Shown here: piece by piece, positions 53,205-64,000 of the stretch
How positions within the stretch are numbered: the stretch's first letter is position 1
Layout of the letters: the number at the start of each line of letters is the position of its first letter
Source of the DNA: Termitomyces sp. T153
Taxonomy: Eukaryota > Basidiomycota > Agaricomycetes > Agaricales > Lyophyllaceae
Length of the DNA: 64,000 bases
Assembly (NCBI GenBank): GCA_018296165.2
Contig: JACKQL020000040.1
Span: 186,001-250,000 of the forward strand
Direction of reading: 5' to 3'
Made by a program: the position numbers and the translations under genes
Notes under the pieces: model-generated
The model's database searches: none
Seen by the model: the letters and a program-made list of their open reading frames with translations, nothing else
Told to the model about the DNA's origin: nothing

Positions 53205-56200
53205 CCCTAGGGATACGGAAGTTCTACCCTTTCTTACACACCGGGTGGACGCTTTTATATATGTGAGGCATTTTTTCGTCTCATCGCATATCACCAATAG
53301 TTGAGGGCGGTTTCGCAGTGTGAGATGTGTGAGTGAGCACTTTAAGCGTGATATTCTCACTCTGCGACTCGTTGGATACTAAGCAGTGGCTATGACAGGC
53401 GTCGTGTGTGCACGCAAGCAATGTGTGGAACCGGAAAGAAGATAAAGGTTGATGGGAAGGCTTGAGAATGAGAGTCGATAAAAATACCAGCAAGTCGTAT
53501 CAAGCGCGTTGTTCGTGTTGTTTTGAACTGAAAACAAGATTTGATGGACCGTTGAGCGCATAAATCGACTAATTCGGTTAATAGTGTATTCTTCCCACCG
53601 GCATGTGTCTCTCCCGGCCACGTTCTCAAAACTGGTGAGAGTCATCGCGACCCACGGGAATGCATCTTCCAAAAATCTGTCCCGATGGAGCATCGATTAT
53701 GAACTCGAAGCGAGAGAGAAAACAAAAGAAAGCGACCATTAACGCCTTGGATTTGTCAATGCCTTGGTACACATGGTGTCCCGTGAGCTAGATTTCATGC
53801 GTCACGATAAAACTAGAGGCACATCACCGAGACGGGCCGATTATATCCTGTCTAAGCTTTTTGACGACCTTTCATATGCTTGTTTACCGGAATATCAATC
53901 TTCGAGTTATGTCGTTTGCGGATTGTATTCTATCTCCGGGACGACACTTTCACACTGGAACAAAGAGTAGCGAAGTTGGCCGTCGCTACAGTTCCCGTTG
54001 CTATCGCCGAAGGAGCCAAATTATGAGCTATTTTCTGGGATGAGAACAAGTTCGTACTCTTCAATGTCGGTATTGAACGCAGAATTGCCTGCGACTGCTT
54101 TCCACTTTACCATTCCAGAAGCTCCTGTTCTTTATTATGGCGCATTGGTAGGACTATTTGTCAGAGACACGAAGCTGTTAAATACACTTTCGCCAGAGAT
54201 CCATACGCAGAGTCAATGTATCCAAAAATCTTCAGGAAAAGTGTTATCAGCTCGATCTGTGAACGTAATGTAAGCTCTAATGATATGTAACGCAAAGAAG
54301 AAGCTTGATACCTTAAATTTATTATACTTAGACGCCTGAGTTAAAAAACACGCCTTTCGATCTAAGTATATAAATTCGCTACAAGGCCCAAAACCAAGGA
54401 TATATGTGCACACCTCTGCGTACTTCTTCTTCGGCGCGGACGACCACCCTTGTCCCAACACAGATCCACCGCGTCGCAGCAACGGAGCGATCAATTCTAG
54501 AAAAGTCGCAATCTATCAGGTATACCCTTAGCCTATATTCGCAACATTAATCCCAGAGTTCCTTTTTACTCGGGAGACCACGGGCCATCGAGTAGGGCAT
54601 GAGTCCATATTCGCCACCTCGAAAGGTATCCGAGATTCCGAGAGCCTAGGGAAGGACAGCCAAGGAATTCGTTATGAATGACAACTTGTTATCGAGAACA
54701 CGTTATCCAATCAGTTGACGACCTCGTGCCAAGACGCGCATCGTGGGGTCTTTAATCAACTATCGTGGGGTCTTGAACTTTGAGTACCAACGCACTCAGG
54801 CTCTTGGTACTGTAAGTTGTCATCCGGCAACAGATAGACCCTTATTGATAACCGTGTTCGCAACGGATGCTGGGAACTTCTCAGCGTCCCCGACTATCGC
54901 CTGCGAATTTCAAGGTTAGAGTTGGCAAGTTGCGATCACCCCAGGAAAGCACGTCAGCAGTCAGCCACAAAGTGCATATCAAACAAACAGACTATGGCAA
55001 TATGTACAACATACATATACTGTAAGTAGGGTTAGGGATTGCCGTTAGGGCGTTGACTGAGAAAAGTGATGCATGATGACTTGATTTCCGGTCTTCGAGT
55101 ACATCTCTGATCCGTCAAACCGTGGGGGATCTCTGCCAAACGTTTCCAGTTCCAGTTCCCTATTCCCCGCGGGTTCGGGTCTGTTTGAGTTTAGGATATC
55201 CGATCTCAAATTCAACATACATATGGGATGGCATATCGAGTAAATAATTTCTCTCATACCTCGTTCATAATGATCGATCCGCATGGATTCGGGGTATCGA
55301 GTCGATGAACGCGGCCAGTTGTCAGTTGAGGCTTACGCACGTCGTACGTTCGTGGATGGGTAAGAAGCTTGCGTTGTGTTGGTTCTGTGGATCCATTGAG
55401 TCGGATGAGGACCACATATGTAAGGCCTAGGAATAAGTCATTGACGATGTATGCTTAGCCTCGTCCCGATATAAAAAACACACTCAGCCGTTAATATTGA
55501 ATATTCGATCCTCAGTCATTCAAAGATCGCTGTCGAACTTGAGAGATGCAAGATTCTGCTTCCAAAGACAGTTCTGGATTCTCAGAAACGGATACATAAG
55601 GACCGCACGCAGTGTGAACTGTCTTTGCGTTGCGTTGCTTGTGCATACATACTTGAAGTTTCACATCCCAAATTTCCCACTTAGGAAGGCTATGATAACA
55701 AACATCAAGCAAATCATGGTACCGCGAGCAATGGGAAGGGAAAGGTCGTGGCCTTGGAAGAAGGCATCATATCGGCGTCACGGGGTCATTGGACGCGTCA
55801 ATAACTAAGTCGACGTCTTTAGGGGCTAGCATTTGCACGGCCCTACGTGCCAACTTTGCTCGCGCGTTATACTATATATGTGTTTCGCTCGGATCTGGAT
55901 TTGATTGAGATGGTTATCAACTCGCAGACGTCGGGAGTTGACGCGATGCATTGCAATCACAATTCTGAATGGCGGCCGCACATGTTTTACCCTGGAATGA
56001 ATGAATGATGGACTTGATGCAGACACATGATTCTCCTCTGCGACCTGAAATTTATCCGTGTACATAGAGGTAACTCGAAATGCGGGGTAAGTAGCATAAT
56101 GTCTCCACTCGCCAGCAGGGTCGCCGGAATTAAAAGTTTATCGCAAATCAAAAGTGGCACATGATGATTATATTTGTGATCACACGGCGAGCATCAGCTG

Positions 56201-56291
56201 TTCAGCGCTTCCGCCCGTCAAGGGCGCCTACAACTGATTCAATCAATAACTAGAAGACGGACGACCTGAGGCCCGTCCCAGCCCCCAACCT
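53205..56291. other. Long intergenic region
   Basis: This is upstream DNA of the laccase (right to left) and of IML2 (left to right). Frames are short. A possible small multi-exon gene lies on the minus strand around 55,045-55,300: the exon ending at 55,045 with Phe-Ser-Gln-Ser-Thr-Pro has a plausible 3' splice site near 55,185. I cannot tie it to any family. Confidence 0.45.
55045..55284 (-). CDS. Possible small-gene terminal exons (unrecognised)
   Basis: A minus-strand frame opens with Met-Arg-Ile-Asp-His-Tyr-Glu-Arg and contains an intron-like GTATGAG...AAACAG. A Glu-rich tail ends in His-His-Phe-Ser-Gln-Ser-Thr-Pro. The tail looks protein-like, but the upstream exon structure is unclear and the frame could be fortuitous. 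Confidence 0.2.
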   Translation of the reverse strand: MRIDHYERGMREIIYSICHPICMLNLRSDILNSNRPEPAGNRELELETFGRDPPRFDGSEMYSKTGNQVIMHHFSQSTP

Positions 56292-59250
56292 ATGACCTCG
56301 TCGGCACAGCAAGAACAGCCATCATGGCAAACGGTCCATGCCTCCCCGCCCCAGGTAAAGAGCCCATACACACCAAGCGAAGCACTGGGCGATCTGCCTG
56401 GCGTGTGCTATGCGCTCGAGACATTCTTGAACTCGCGGATGCTGGAGAGCGAGGAGTATTGCCACAAGAGCGATGTGGGGAAGGAGAGGCTGTATTTCGC
56501 GACTGGGTACGGGCTTATACAGTGTGTGAAGGGATTGATGTCGTATGCTGATGAGGTGCGTTCTGTCTGTTTTTTTTTTTCGCGTGTGTCTGACGCCGCT
56601 GCAGGATCTGCTCTCGGCGATAAACCACACGAAACACGGGAACCACATCGCCTCGCAGCACCGCAAGAAGGCGGGATTCTTTGGCTCGCTGATGGGCTCG
56701 ACGGCCTCTATACGCAGCATGTCCGACGTCGAGCGACACGCTGAGCTAACGTACGCCGAAAGTCTGTTTGAGAAAGCGCTGCTGGGCATCGTCTACTCTG
56801 GCGACTGGCTGGCGTTTATCAAGGAAGCGTGCGTGCTCTCTCTCTCTGATGTAGATTTTGATATTGACCGACGGGCCAGACTGAACATGCGCACGGTCTT
56901 TGGAGTGTACCGCCACCTCGGCGCGTTCCTCGACGAAGCCGACGCCGCCTACGCCGCCTCTCTGCTGTCGTCCTCGTCGTCTTCTACAGCGTCCTCCACG
57001 CCGTCCACGCCGACAACGACCACATCCAGATCGTCCCTCTCGCTCTCCACCCCCCCAACCTCCGTGCCCCCCTCCCCCTCCACCCTCACCTCTATCCCCA
57101 CGCCCACGCCAACGCCAACGCCCAAGAAACCCGAGGACCCCACCATCGACGCCCACTTCCGCTCAGGCGTCTACCTCGGCGTCGGCATGTGCAACATCAT
57201 CCTCAGCCTCATCCCCGGCAAGCTCGCGACGCTCGTCGAGCTCTTCGGGTACAAAGGCGACCGCACATACGGGCTCGACCTCCTCATGCGTGCGGGAGGG
57301 TGGTCCACCGACCGTTCCGAATCCGCCGCAGAACCCGGAGTAAGCACAACACACGAAGGCGTACGGCGCCCCATATGTGATATGGCGCTGCTGATTTTTC
57401 ATCTCGTCATGTCGAGCTATACAGGCGCGGGCGTAGACATCGTCGTCGCCACGCGCATCCTCGAATGGAATTTGAAGCGTTTCCCGAACGGTGCGTATCT
57501 TCATTCCTCTCGCGCGTGTGGCTAACGCAACGCACAGGCGTATTCTTCCTATTCGGCGCTGGCCGTCTCGCACTCCACCGCTCCCGCCCACGTCTCGCGA
57601 TCCACTACTACTCGCAAGCCATGGCCTCCCAAATCCAATACCGAAACCTCGACCACATATCCTATTGGGAGTGCGCTATAGCGAGATTGGCGCTCTGGGA
57701 GGTAGGGGAGGCTGTGTTGGCCGAAGATAAGGACGGGGGTGAAGACGAGGGAAAGGAAATAAGAGTGGGAGGGAGCGCGGCGTGTTGGAGAGTCCTAGAA
57801 GCAGAGGCCACCGTACGTTCTTCCCTTCCCTTCCCTTCCCCCACCTACCCTTACCCAATCAACCCTCCCCAGTGGTCCAAAGCAATCTACTCCTACGGCC
57901 TCGCCGCCTGTTTTCTCGAAGACTGGGATACCGACTCCCCCCCTAGCACCCCCTCAGGGACAGGACCCACACCCAAACCCAAAACCAAAGAAGCACGAAT
58001 GAAAGAAGCGTCGAACCTAATGAAGCGCGTGCCAAACATAAGGCAGAAAATCGCCGGAAAAAGTATCCCGCTCGAGGTGTGTGCGCGTCCCCCAAAAAAA
58101 ACCAACCTCCCGCCCCACCACTCCCACCGCCACAACTAACGCTAACACCCTCCTCTCACCACTCTAGAAATTCGTCGCCCGCAAAGCCCGCAAATACACC
58201 TCCCAAGCCAACAGACTCCTCCTCCCCGCCCTCGAAATCGCCTACATATTCTACGCAATCGCCCACGCGCCCCGCTCCGTCCTCTCGGCCAAGATGCTCC
58301 CTCTCGTCCGTGGCGCGTTGCAGAAGCTCTCTCTGTACGGCCCGGGGACGGGCTGTGCACAGCAGGAGGAGCCGAAGACACCCTTGGGGAAGGGGAAGGA
58401 GAAAGGAGGGAAGAGCGGGCCGGAGGGGTATGAGGGCGGGAAGGGTGAGTATTGGGATGATCTGTGTCTTGCGAGGTTTTTGGAGGGTGTGTGTTTGAGG
58501 TTTATTGCGTATCCTGTACGTCTCTCCTTCCTTCGGTCTCCTTCCCCCTGCCCCCGCACGAACCACGAGCCGCGCGCCCAACTTACACACCCCCAGGACC
58601 CAGACGCAACTCCCGACCCATCCTCAGAGACCGACATCATACCCTCCACAGAAGCCGCACAAGGCGCCGTAGAAGCGTTCAAGGCCGTATTCGAGTACGG
58701 ACCCAAGATAGAGCTGGATCATTATATCGTTTATCATGCGCGTACGTTTGTCTTTCCCTCCCTCTCCTTCCCCTTGCATCTCTCTCGCCTCGCCTCGCCT
58801 CTCCAGCCATCACACCGTACCATACTGAATTGAATCAAATACCCAGACTATGAATACGGACGCCTCCTCGCGTGCCAGGGAGACTTTGTGGGTGCCAAGA
58901 GGGAGTTTGAACTCGTCTTATCGGGTATGTCTATCTATCGATTTCCTTTCCTTTCCTTTCTTTGCTTTTTGGAGGAGCCTGGCTTACACCCGTGGACAGG
59001 TAAACCGCTCGAAGTTGGCGCGTCGGGTCGGAAGGTACAGTCGCACTCTCTTCTCTATCCTTTTCTTTTCCTTTTTCGTTTGTGCTGACATTGACTTTGT
59101 GATACAGGGAAAGTACAGCATGGAGGTACGTTGACAAACGTCTCATTATCATCATCATCTAACGGATCCCTTGAATTTATGCAGAACGCCCTGCACATAC
59201 GAACGCACGCTGCGCTCGATGCGATACAGAGCCAGAGCTTGCACAAATGA
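56292..59250 (+). CDS. IML2: IML2/TTC39-family TPR protein (755 aa)
   Basis: Iml2 works in clearing inclusion bodies with lipid droplets in yeast; the TTC39 relatives share DUF3808 and TPR repeats. Eleven exons keep one frame: 56,292-56,555; 56,605-56,828; 56,880-57,490; 57,538-57,812; 57,873-58,076; 58,168-58,515; 58,597-58,741; 58,847-58,924; 59,000-59,034; 59,108-59,125; 59,185-59,250. Together they make 2,268 bases. Family landmarks include Tyr-Ala-Glu-Ser-Leu-Phe-Glu-Lys-Ala-Leu, Asn-Leu-Lys-Arg-Phe-Pro-Asn-Gly-Val-Phe-Phe-Leu, Gln-Tyr-Arg-Asn-Leu-x-His-Ile-Ser-Tyr-Trp-Glu, and the C-terminal Tyr-Glu-Tyr-Gly-Arg-Leu-Leu. A Ser/Thr/Pro-rich insert (about 56,960-57,140) is low complexity. 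Exon 10 is only 18 nt. The gene is GC-rich compared with its surroundings. Confidence 0.92.
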
Positions 59251-59611
59251 TAATCGATAAAGCCTTAATTGGTCTGGACTTCCTTTTTATCTGTGGAGTT
59301 CTTGGTCGCTTCTTGCGAGGCGGCCGATGGGGAATTTACTTATTTACATACATACATCCATACTCATACCATAGCATACCGGCGAGGCGAGCTTTTGAAT
59401 TGTCAACACATCGATGACATGACATGATCCACAACTGCGCTGTACATGTATAGTTTCCCCCGTACCATTATTTACTGTGATTGTATGAGAAAGCCAGAGG
59501 GGCTTGTACCTGATGTTACCTTACTTACTAAACTGTGTGTAGATTTCAAAGAACTTGCTTGTTCCCACTTGTTAGCCCTATAGGTCAATAGTCAGCTCCT
59601 ACTCGATCACG
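59251..59611. other. IML2 downstream region
   Basis: A 3' untranslated/intergenic stretch with TACATACATACATCC repeats near 59,345. No gene is seen before the LTR. Confidence 0.5.
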
Positions 59612-59868
59612 TGTTATCAGTGTTACGCTTCGCGCTTGTGTCACACTACTCCCTCAGTTGTTTCCTCCATCTTGTGGACGACTCTGAGGGAGTAAGTGTT
59701 ATTCTTTTGCTACTATACTTAGTTCTACTAACGCGTTCTACTTAGTTACATTCTTTTGTCGTCACTAGGTACGCGTTAATCTCAGTTGTTTCCTCCATCT
59801 TGTGGACGACTCTGAGGGATTACATTCTTTTGTCGTCACTAGATCGGTTTTTCAGTGCCAGGCCGGCA
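59612..59868 (+). repeat. 5' LTR of the second Copia family
   Basis: TG...CA ends with the primer-binding site directly adjacent. It contains an internal duplication: the block with CTCAGTTGTTTCCTCCATC and GACTCTGAGGG occurs at about 59,653-59,692 and 59,781-59,820, and CATTCTTTTGTCGTCACTAG occurs twice. Each block can form a CCCTCAG/CTGAGGG-type hairpin. Confidence 0.85.
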
Positions 59869-59882
59869 GGTTATGGGCCCCC
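59869..59882 (+). other. Primer-binding site of second Copia family
   Basis: GGTTATGGGCCCCC follows the LTR directly. It is the same half-tRNA-iMet complement as at 2591, although the two families differ in LTR and protein sequence. Confidence 0.7.
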
Positions 59883-60033
59883 TTTTTGGATTGCCGTGCC
59901 ACTACTGAGCCGTTGGAACAACTCACCACTAGCTCTTGGGTTATTATTCACTCTTTGCATCCGTTTTATACAATCGATCGGTCGTGATCGTAACGCTTGA
60001 TCCCTCTGTCTTAGCGGTCTCCGGGCGTATTCC

Positions 60034-63000
60034 ATGGATCCGTTCCTTCCGCCATCTCAGTCTCCTCGTCTTACAGCTCCGGCACCGGGCCCGGGCTCTT
60101 GGGTCGATATGCAGGGTAACGCCGCCAGAACCTCTTTCCCTTGCCATGACCCTCCCCCCCATCTTTTTCCTTCTTCTTCAAATACAAATTCCACCTTAGT
60201 TTCAGGCGCATATAATTGTTTTCCCAAGCCTACACGTCGTTCTTGTCCGCATATACCTTCCTCTTTATCAAATAATTTTTCCTCTGCTCCTTTAGACACG
60301 CCAACTCCGACAAATATCAATCCCATTTTGCTGCATCCAAATCCTTTAGTTGCTCCTTTCCCCATTCATCCAAACATTCGTCCTCCCTCGGTTCCTCTTC
60401 ATCCTGATACCGTACTGATTCGACCAGCTTATACTTTTGTTCTCCTTCAACATGACGTTTTTCATACTCCTCATTCTTTGCATGCACCTTTGGCACTGGT
60501 TGAATTACCTCGTTCTCCTTTCACTCCTCCTATGTCACCTTTACATCATAATCTTTCTCGTCCTCCTTCTGTACCTTTAGCTCAACCTATTCCACCGGTG
60601 GTGCATACCCCCCCTTTTCCATACGGTCATTTTCCTGGTCCGCAACTGGCGGCCCCACCTCCCTGTTTACCACCTTCGCCGTTACATGCTCCGGCACCTC
60701 CCCCGCAGAATTTTATTTTTCCAAATGCACCACAGTTCATTCCTTGTTCACCATTACCAGAGTATCAGTTTCAACCTTTGCATTTTCAACCACCCCCCCA
60801 ACATACTGTACCAGATATTTCTTCTGACAGTAATAAATTACCTCCTCTTTCTTCCATACCTCGTCTTACTGGGTTATCGGATTGGAGTTCTTGGTATACT
60901 CATGTCATGATGCTCATTGAGCATCTGGGCCTGGTAGGGCACATTTGTCCTATTCCTCCACCAGGAACGCCATTCGACGCAACTTGTATAATTGTAGTCC
61001 CTCCACCCTACCCTCCACACAATACGTTGGATGAGGAACACGAATATCAAACTTTTTGGCGCAAAGATGGGATATGCTCGCATATATTGACAGGTAAACT
61101 GTCGACAGAGATTCTTGGCAGCCTTCCTCCTGCGTGTAGTGGACCACACAATTTTCCTACTCGCACAGCTCGGGATATTCTAGCTTGTCTACGTCGCTGT
61201 TACAGTGTTGGGAGCGCTTCATCTGCCAAAGCGCTTAAAGACTCTGTCACTCGTCTCCAATGCATTCCAACCACTATTCCTGCATACGTTCAAGCATGGT
61301 GTACTGTAGTGAATCAACTAGACCGCACTGAATGGGATTTCTCTCCTCATGACAAGATTCAAGGGTTCATGGATGGAATTCCCCCCCTGCAGGCTTATGC
61401 TCTGATCAGGGAGGAAGTTCGTCGATCATGGGAGGTTGGACCTCAAGGCACATTCACTTTTGATGTGCTTGCAGATCAGATTCTCGATATTGATATTGAG
61501 GTTAAGCGCTGCAACAACCAACATCGAAACAACAAATTATTGAATTGCAATCCAGTTACCCACACGTCACCGAATACCTCAAATCCGAATACCGAGATGT
61601 TGAATGATCAACCTGCTCATTGTGGATCTAATAACAAACATGCAAAAGACTCTAACTTCAGACCAAAAGCAAATGTTGCCATACAGGAACCTATCACTGA
61701 ACCTATTCCTGCTCCACCTTCGTTTATACCTGATGACAATCGAGATGTAATACCTACTATCGTTGAAGAGGACAATGATATCATTGTGTCAGCTTATTCC
61801 TCTGAGCCTGATAAGTCTCCATTGCCTCCCTACCAAGCCTTCTTGAGTTCGGTGGATTCTGCGCTCGTTGCTGACATTTCATTGAAATTCAACTCTATCC
61901 TCGACTCGGGTTGTACAACTCACCTAATCAAAGATCGAAAGTATATCTGGTCATATGATCCTAGCCTTGCATCTCCAGTCAGGACAGCGAACTGTGGAAT
62001 ATTAACAACTCTTGCTCAGGGTGAAGTTCGTTTTCAAGCTCACGTCAATGGAAAGAACATAATACTCAAACTGCCGGACTGTCTTCATGCCCCAGATATT
62101 CCAATCAACTTATTGTCAGTTGGGACCATGGTCGAGAACAACCTGACTCTTCTTTTTGAACATGAAGCCACATCGATTTTCTTTCCATCATCTTTTTGCG
62201 AACTCCAAGGCGAAGCTATTCAAGGAACGATCCACAATAAACTCTTGTTCTTATACTGCGATTTTGTATTACCAGTCCATGACAACTCTGTAGCTTTTCC
62301 TGCCCTTGAAACACCACAGACATCATTCTCAAGAGTCCCAATCACAGCTACTCTATGGCATCATCGATTTGGTCATCCTAGTCAAGATACAACTTGCGCA
62401 GTTCTGACTAAGAACTATGCATCTGGGGTTGAATACGTTGGTCGTATAGAAGATGATCATTGCATTCCCTGTATTCTTGGTAAACAACCAGCTCGCCCTT
62501 ACAACAATTTTAGTCGTCGTGCAAATGACATATGCAAATTACTGCACATGGACTCCTGTGGTCCATTTCCAGTACAATTTGCAAATGGACATTCACACCA
62601 TTTCCACTCCATTCTAGACAACTTCTCTAATCTAGGGAGTACTGCGTTGCTCACCAGGCGGGATCAGGCCTGTGATTATTTCAAATCAACAATGGCTCAA
62701 TGGGAACTTAAGTTGGGAAATAAAGTTCAAGCGGTACGTTGTGATGGTGCAAAGGAATTCATTCAGGGTAGCCTATGGGATTTTCTCAATGAATGAGACA
62801 TTATTGTACAACTGACAGCGGCATATGCCCACCAACAAAATGGGAAGGCAGAAAGATATATTAGGACAATTGAAGATACAGCTCAAACGTTGATGGCAGA
62901 ATCAGGCTTACCCATGTCTTTCCTAGGTGACGCAATTCTCACTGCACAATATCTTCAAAATCAATTACCAACATCTACCCTACCAACACTTGTAACACCA

Positions 63001-64000
63001 TTTGAAGTCATGGAAAATTCCAAACCCGATTTATCACATCTTTGAGTATGGGGTTGCCAGTGTTTTGTCCTGCATCCTAAAGAAACTCGCCAAAAAGGAG
63101 ACACACGTAGATTTGAAGCAATATTTGTAGGATATGATCAAGATTGAATAGGCTGGCGTGTTTGTGATATGAACAGTCGATACTTCTTTTCAAGAGATGT
63201 CGTATTCAACGAATATATCCATGGTTGCCTGAAAACTTCATCATCTTGAACACGATCTCAATCTCCGAATTGCACCTCAAATCCACAAGATACATTACTC
63301 GAATCATCCCTTCCCATCCGTTCTCAATCTGTATCCCCCACAATACCACATTCTGACCAACATATTGAATCTCAACAGTCATCAGAATCGAATCACTCTT
63401 GACCTAAACGAATGATAAAACACACACCTGCAGGCCAAGCTTTCATAGAAGAGATAGCCCAACAAAATGAAAAACTCACACATCTTTGAGCAAATCACCA
63501 ATCTTGACTCAATCCTCATCAAGGACTATCAGCAATCCTCAACATAAATGCCTTGATGACAACTGCTAACTTCTCCAATTCTATTGATGATTTAACATCA
63601 CTGGGAGTACCTATCCTTTCAGATTATAAAGCTTATGTTACTCATGGACCTGACCCCCTTCGTTTTTGGACACCTCAACAATACGATCTTACCAAAGCGC
63701 CAGAAAACTACTACGAAGCAACACCTCGTAGTGATGCTCACATATGGCAAGCGGCGATGGAACGTGAAGTTGAAAGTCTTTGTGCCCAAAGGGTTTTCAC
63801 ACCTGCAGATCTCCCACTGGGTCGAAAAGCAATTGGAGTAAGATGGGTATATGCTCACAAATACAATCCAGATGGTTCATCAATTGCAGGGAAAGAGAAA
63901 GCTTGTTTAGTTGCACAAGGTTTTAGCCAACGCCCAGAAGACTATGGATCTACATACGCTCCGGTCGCCAAAATGACGAGTATTTGAATCACTCTGGCAT
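60034..64000 (+). pseudogene. Copia Gag-Pol polyprotein with eight TGA stops
   Basis: The frame from the ATG at 60,034 is open for 920 codons. It covers a Pro-rich Gag N-terminus, Gag helical domain, protease Asp-Ser-Gly-Cys-Thr-Thr-His (about 61,906), integrase HHCC module (Leu-Trp-His-His, about 62,355; Cys-x2-Cys, about 62,470), and core Asp residues at His-Met-Asp-Ser and Arg-Cys-Asp-Gly. Beyond the first TGA (62,794) the same frame continues to the window end: the catalytic Glu in Gly-Lys-Ala-Glu, Val-Trp-Gly-Cys, a long linker, and the start of RT (Ala-Ile-Gly-Val-Arg-Trp-Val). It is interrupted only by TGA at 63,043, 63,145, 63,247, 63,400, 63,487, 63,505 and 63,985. No frameshift is seen. 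Confidence 0.88.

Larger units (their letters stand above)
59612..64000 (+). mobile_element. Ty1/Copia element, second family (runs off the window)
   Basis: A 257-bp LTR (TGTTATCAG...CCGGCA) is followed by the primer-binding site GGTTATGGGCCCCC at 59,869 and then Gag-protease-integrase-RT in one frame. It is truncated by the window edge inside RT. It is related to the relic at 28.4-31.5 kb but is a different family from copies 1-3. It sits about 360 bp downstream of IML2. Confidence 0.9.

Noticed and set aside
55026..55048. Telomere-like GGGTTAGGG and TTAGGG words
   Set aside because: Only two short scattered matches, with no tandem array, in the middle of unique DNA.
56746..57156. Minus-strand Gly/Arg-rich frames opposite IML2
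   Set aside because: They are antisense shadows of a GC-rich Ser/Pro-coding exon with no independent support.
62794..63987. Programmed UGA read-through or a changed genetic code as the cause of the TGA-only stops
   Set aside because: Host genes here (OMA1, IML2) end in normal stops including TGA, and CGA Arg codons still occur in the same Copia frame. C-to-T decay explains the pattern more simply.
1..64000. CRISPR arrays, bacterial operons or phage
   Set aside because: No regularly spaced short repeats with unique spacers; introns and retroelements show eukaryotic nuclear DNA.

Overview
The window looks like nuclear DNA of a filamentous basidiomycete, most likely an Agaricomycete (mushroom-forming fungus). 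The evidence is protein genes split by many 45-80 bp GT-AG introns, an intron-rich laccase, an OMA1 metallopeptidase, an IML2/TTC39 protein, a DUF1479 gene relic, a fungal dynamin-like GTPase, an intron-containing tRNA-Thr, and Ngaro-, chromovirus- and Copia-type retroelements. The species cannot be told from the sequence alone.

Layout. Positions 1 to about 33,000 are an AT-rich, gene-poor compartment of nested and decayed mobile elements: a RING-like gene relic (about 1.4 kb); two copies of one Ty1/Copia family in inverted orientation (2.2-10.9 kb) around a Ty3/Gypsy scrap; an alpha-kinase relic (11 kb); a decayed tyrosine-recombinase retroelement (13-14 kb); a structurally complete Ngaro element with split direct repeats A1-B1-A2-B2 (15.4-20.3 kb), inserted next to a 71-bp minisatellite; a decayed chromovirus with a chromodomain (20.5-25 kb); a third Copia copy (25-26.4 kb); and Gypsy, Helitron and a second Copia-family relic (26.8-31.5 kb). 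Two related elements of about 0.95 kb with tRNA-like heads and clear target-site duplications sit inside the chromovirus and the Copia relic. They are the best candidate for a little-known mobile family here.

Positions 34-44.4 kb form a gene island: OMA1 (-), a DUF1479 pseudogene (-), a one-exon coiled-coil plus RNase H-like protein (-), and a dynamin-like GTPase (+). A poorly coding, repeat-like stretch follows (44.4-50.4 kb) and carries tRNA-Thr(UGU). Then come an intact laccase (50.4-53.2 kb, -), a 3 kb spacer, and IML2 (56.3-59.25 kb, +), which is notably GC-rich. A second Copia family begins at 59.6 kb and runs off the right edge.

The genes show no pathway clustering: OMA1 is mitochondrial quality control, IML2 lipid-droplet/inclusion-body related, laccase secreted oxidation, and dynamin membrane work. 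The unifying theme is transposon decay. Many premature stops in the element reading frames are the kind produced by C-to-T change of CGA, CAA or CAG. This is clearest in the right-edge Copia element, where all eight in-frame stops are TGA and no frameshift is seen, and in the Ngaro element.
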